From: Canna indica
Lineage: Eukaryota > Streptophyta > Magnoliopsida > Zingiberales > Cannaceae
DNA length: 64,000 nucleotides
Direction: 5' to 3'
NCBI GenBank assembly: GCA_034359265.1
Contig: CP136890.1
Span: forward strand, 498,501 to 562,500
Both the position numbers and the translations under genes were made by a program. The notes beneath the pieces are model-generated. The model made no database searches and had not been told where the DNA came from. It worked only from the letters and a program-made list of their open reading frames with translations. Positions 63,101 to 64,000 of the stretch are shown here, piece by piece. Every line of letters begins with the position of its first letter. Position 1 is the first letter of the stretch.

Positions 63101-64000
63101 TCACAGCAATGCGGAGCAGGTAAGTCAAATGATTGTCTATAAAAAGTTGCAAAATAAAATTTACCAGTAGAACTCATGCATCTACCTTTTTCTGAGATAG
63201 CAATACCTTCTTCATTGGGGGGTAATTCACCATTGCTTCCAGACATGTGAAGGTCAACCCTCCATAACAAAGGTTTAAAGTTTTCCTTCCATCTACAAAG
63301 CATTAAGAAACTACTGTGACAAGATGACTGCCCAAAGTCGGCAATTATGGGTGTTACAAACAATTGATCTGGTGGACCCACTCTATTATTTTGGCCATTG
63401 AATGAAACTGTCAGAATTTTGTGAGATAATATACTCTCTCCTTTAGAGGAAACCTCAATCATGAAACAGTCAACTCCATCTTCATGACCCACAAGAAGAA
63501 ACCGACACTCATCCAAAACTGAAGGTACCCAAGCCAAGCATGAAAATTTATGATCCGGAGATAAAACACTCAAAGCAATATGACCCAGAACTTTCCATAT
63601 GGGATGTATGTGAACATGAACACATAAAACACTCTGTGAAAGAGTAGACAAGGACCAGAAAAGAAGTAAACCATTGGAATCCAGTGAAACAGCGAGTTCA
63701 ATATCACAAGCATATGGATGTACGGCAACTTGTATGATGCACCCAGTGTGACCATGCTCACTAAGAAATGAGCCAGTAGCGCATGAGAGACTTCTTTCCT
63801 TACTAACCCTACTTACAGGTCTAACTTCTGCTTCGTCTGATGGAGTGTACAACTGCACCCAGCTGATTGAATTATCAGGCAGTAATTGAAGCAAAGAGCA
63901 TGAAACAGGTGGTCCAAAAAGCCAATTCCTTGAAGTAACAACTTTTATTAGGATAGTGTGGACTTTTGTATTTGAAGAATCAAAATGAAGACAATTAGAG
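48159..64000 (-). CDS. Rav1/DMX-like WD40 protein (rabconnectin-3 type), N-terminal part beyond right edge
   Basis: Fifteen exons, in transcript order: 62181->64000, 60175-60631, 59816-60041, 58897-59061, 58389-58661, 58027-58272, 55145-55528, 53691-55022, 53473-53529, 50557-50985, 49777-50000, 49539-49672, 48587-48838, 48324-48502, 48159-48245. All phases join, giving 2087 residues in the window; plant homologues are about 2500, so roughly 400 are missing to the right. The first part has beta-propeller repeats (SDGTVKLWRF, FTAHEGPVSAVSLS). The Rav1 C-terminal domain follows (FWVAVRFQYLYSIRKFGRSV, AWAFQSDCQDDLLS, SWIEMRNLGVGLWYM, KLARLQYLKSKNPKDCALLY). C-terminal WD repeats include FLTGSKDGDVKLWD and TCGGDGSVKLIQLK before the stop. 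In yeast and animals these proteins promote V-ATPase assembly and endosomal acidification; the plant role is inferred. Introns of 2.5 kb at 50986 and 55529 hold nested MITEs. Confidence 0.93.
51445..51861. repeat. Older GTACC-rich MITE fragment
   Basis: It has the family start CATGGTTTAAAATCT followed by GTACCGGTACC, and near 51840 the family end (GGTACGAGATTTTAA). The final bases are lost where the next element is inserted, so no target duplication can be read. Confidence 0.6.
51870..52155. mobile_element. GTACC-rich hAT-like MITE (Rav1-like intron), near-perfect 8-bp TSD
   Basis: The element starts CATGGTTTTAAATATGTACC and ends GGTACCATG. It is flanked by ATTTATAG (51862-51869) and ATCTATAG (52156-52163), seven of eight bases matching. 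It sits at the end of an older relative that begins at 51445 with CATGGTTTAAAATCTTGTACC. Confidence 0.68.
56441..57210. mobile_element. GTACC-rich hAT-like MITE, outer copy, exact 8-bp TSD
   Basis: Ends CATGGTTT and AAACCATG are perfect inverted repeats. Both flanks carry ACGCCAAG (56433-56440 and 57211-57218). The body alternates GGTACC, CCGGTA and TACCGG motifs on both strands. It lies within the intron 55529-58026 and is interrupted by the element at 56534. Tyr/Arg-rich frames here are artefacts of the repeat. Confidence 0.85.
56534..56840. mobile_element. GTACC-rich hAT-like MITE, nested copy, exact 8-bp TSD
   Basis: It begins CATGGTTTAAAATCTCGG and ends CCGAGATTTTAAACCTTA (the last bases differ from the family end). 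TTGGGCGA flanks both sides (56526-56533 and 56841-56848). It is inserted inside the copy at 56441-57210 and is therefore younger. Confidence 0.82.
57325..57661. mobile_element. GTACC-rich hAT-like MITE, third copy, exact 8-bp TSD
   Basis: It starts CATGGTTTAAAATCTCATAC and ends AAAAACCATG; GTACCAAG is present on both flanks (57317-57324 and 57662-57669). It is 337 bp and lies 107 bases beyond the end of the outer copy's flank, in the same intron. Confidence 0.85.
60881..60921. repeat. Perfect 16-bp hairpin in a Rav1-like intron
   Basis: ATTAGCTCCATTGCAT is followed after nine bases by its exact reverse complement ATGCAATGGAGCTAAT. The arms end abruptly, which looks like a fold-back duplication and not a MITE. 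Confidence 0.85.
60994..61067. repeat. Tandem duplication, 36-bp period
   Basis: Two units starting CATTATTCACAGAAAT and ending ATCAAGCCTA, with one or two differences, lie in the same intron as the hairpin. Confidence 0.85.

Overview
This is a plant nuclear (angiosperm) window. The genes are split by introns with ordinary GT/AG borders, they encode plant families (RABD2, RKD, NRP, UBP6, a PADRE-type protein), and the gaps are AT-rich and hold many MITE-like elements, tRNA-type SINEs and a solo LTR. I lean towards a monocot from the look of the repeats, but the sequence does not settle this.

Layout. 1-4.1 kb, minus: 5' part of a UBP6/UBP7-type deubiquitinase that leaves the window on the left. 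7.8-13.4 kb, plus: a complete Rab1-class GTPase gene (RABD2 type, 8 exons, 202 aa). 13.4-16.3 kb: intergenic, with a duplicated segment, one copy of which carries a 242-bp MITE. 16.3-16.7 kb, minus: intronless 145-aa protein resembling PADRE/DUF4228. 17.8-19.7 kb, minus: DCD-domain N-rich protein (NRP type, 5 exons, 355 aa). 19.7-24.7 kb: repeats and microsatellites. 24.7-25.75 kb, minus: RWP-RK transcription factor (RKD type, 3 exons, 288 aa). 27.4-29.45 kb, minus: 66-aa protein, probably a complex I small subunit. 29.5-32 kb: possible divergent transcript, a SINE and a MITE cluster. 32.1-36.1 kb, minus: alpha/beta hydrolase (10 exons, 398 aa). 38.4-42.0 kb, minus: plant-specific protein with a C-terminal membrane segment. 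42-48 kb: a second copy of the MITE and a 2.26-kb solo LTR. 48.2-64 kb, minus: large WD40 gene of the Rav1/DMX (rabconnectin-3) type. Its 15 visible exons give 2087 residues, and the N-terminal part lies beyond the right edge.

Exon models were built by hand by matching splice sites, reading phase and family similarity. In each multi-exon gene the phases add up. The genes are independent nuclear genes with housekeeping or regulatory roles (proteasome, ER-Golgi traffic, stress-induced cell death, reproductive or nitrogen-related transcription, respiration, V-ATPase assembly). They do not form one pathway. The order complex I subunit - membrane protein - Rav1-like recalls, from memory, Arabidopsis At2g46540-At2g46560, here with an alpha/beta hydrolase gene between the first two.

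The strongest non-genic signals are transposon footprints read directly from target-site duplications (TSDs): a MITE family with 9-bp TSDs (two copies), a GTACC-rich palindromic MITE family with 8-bp TSDs nested in the Rav1-like introns, a TAGGG-ended element with an 8-bp TSD, a solo LTR with a 5-bp TSD, and SINEs with 13-bp and 9-bp TSDs. I found no convincing new multi-gene system.
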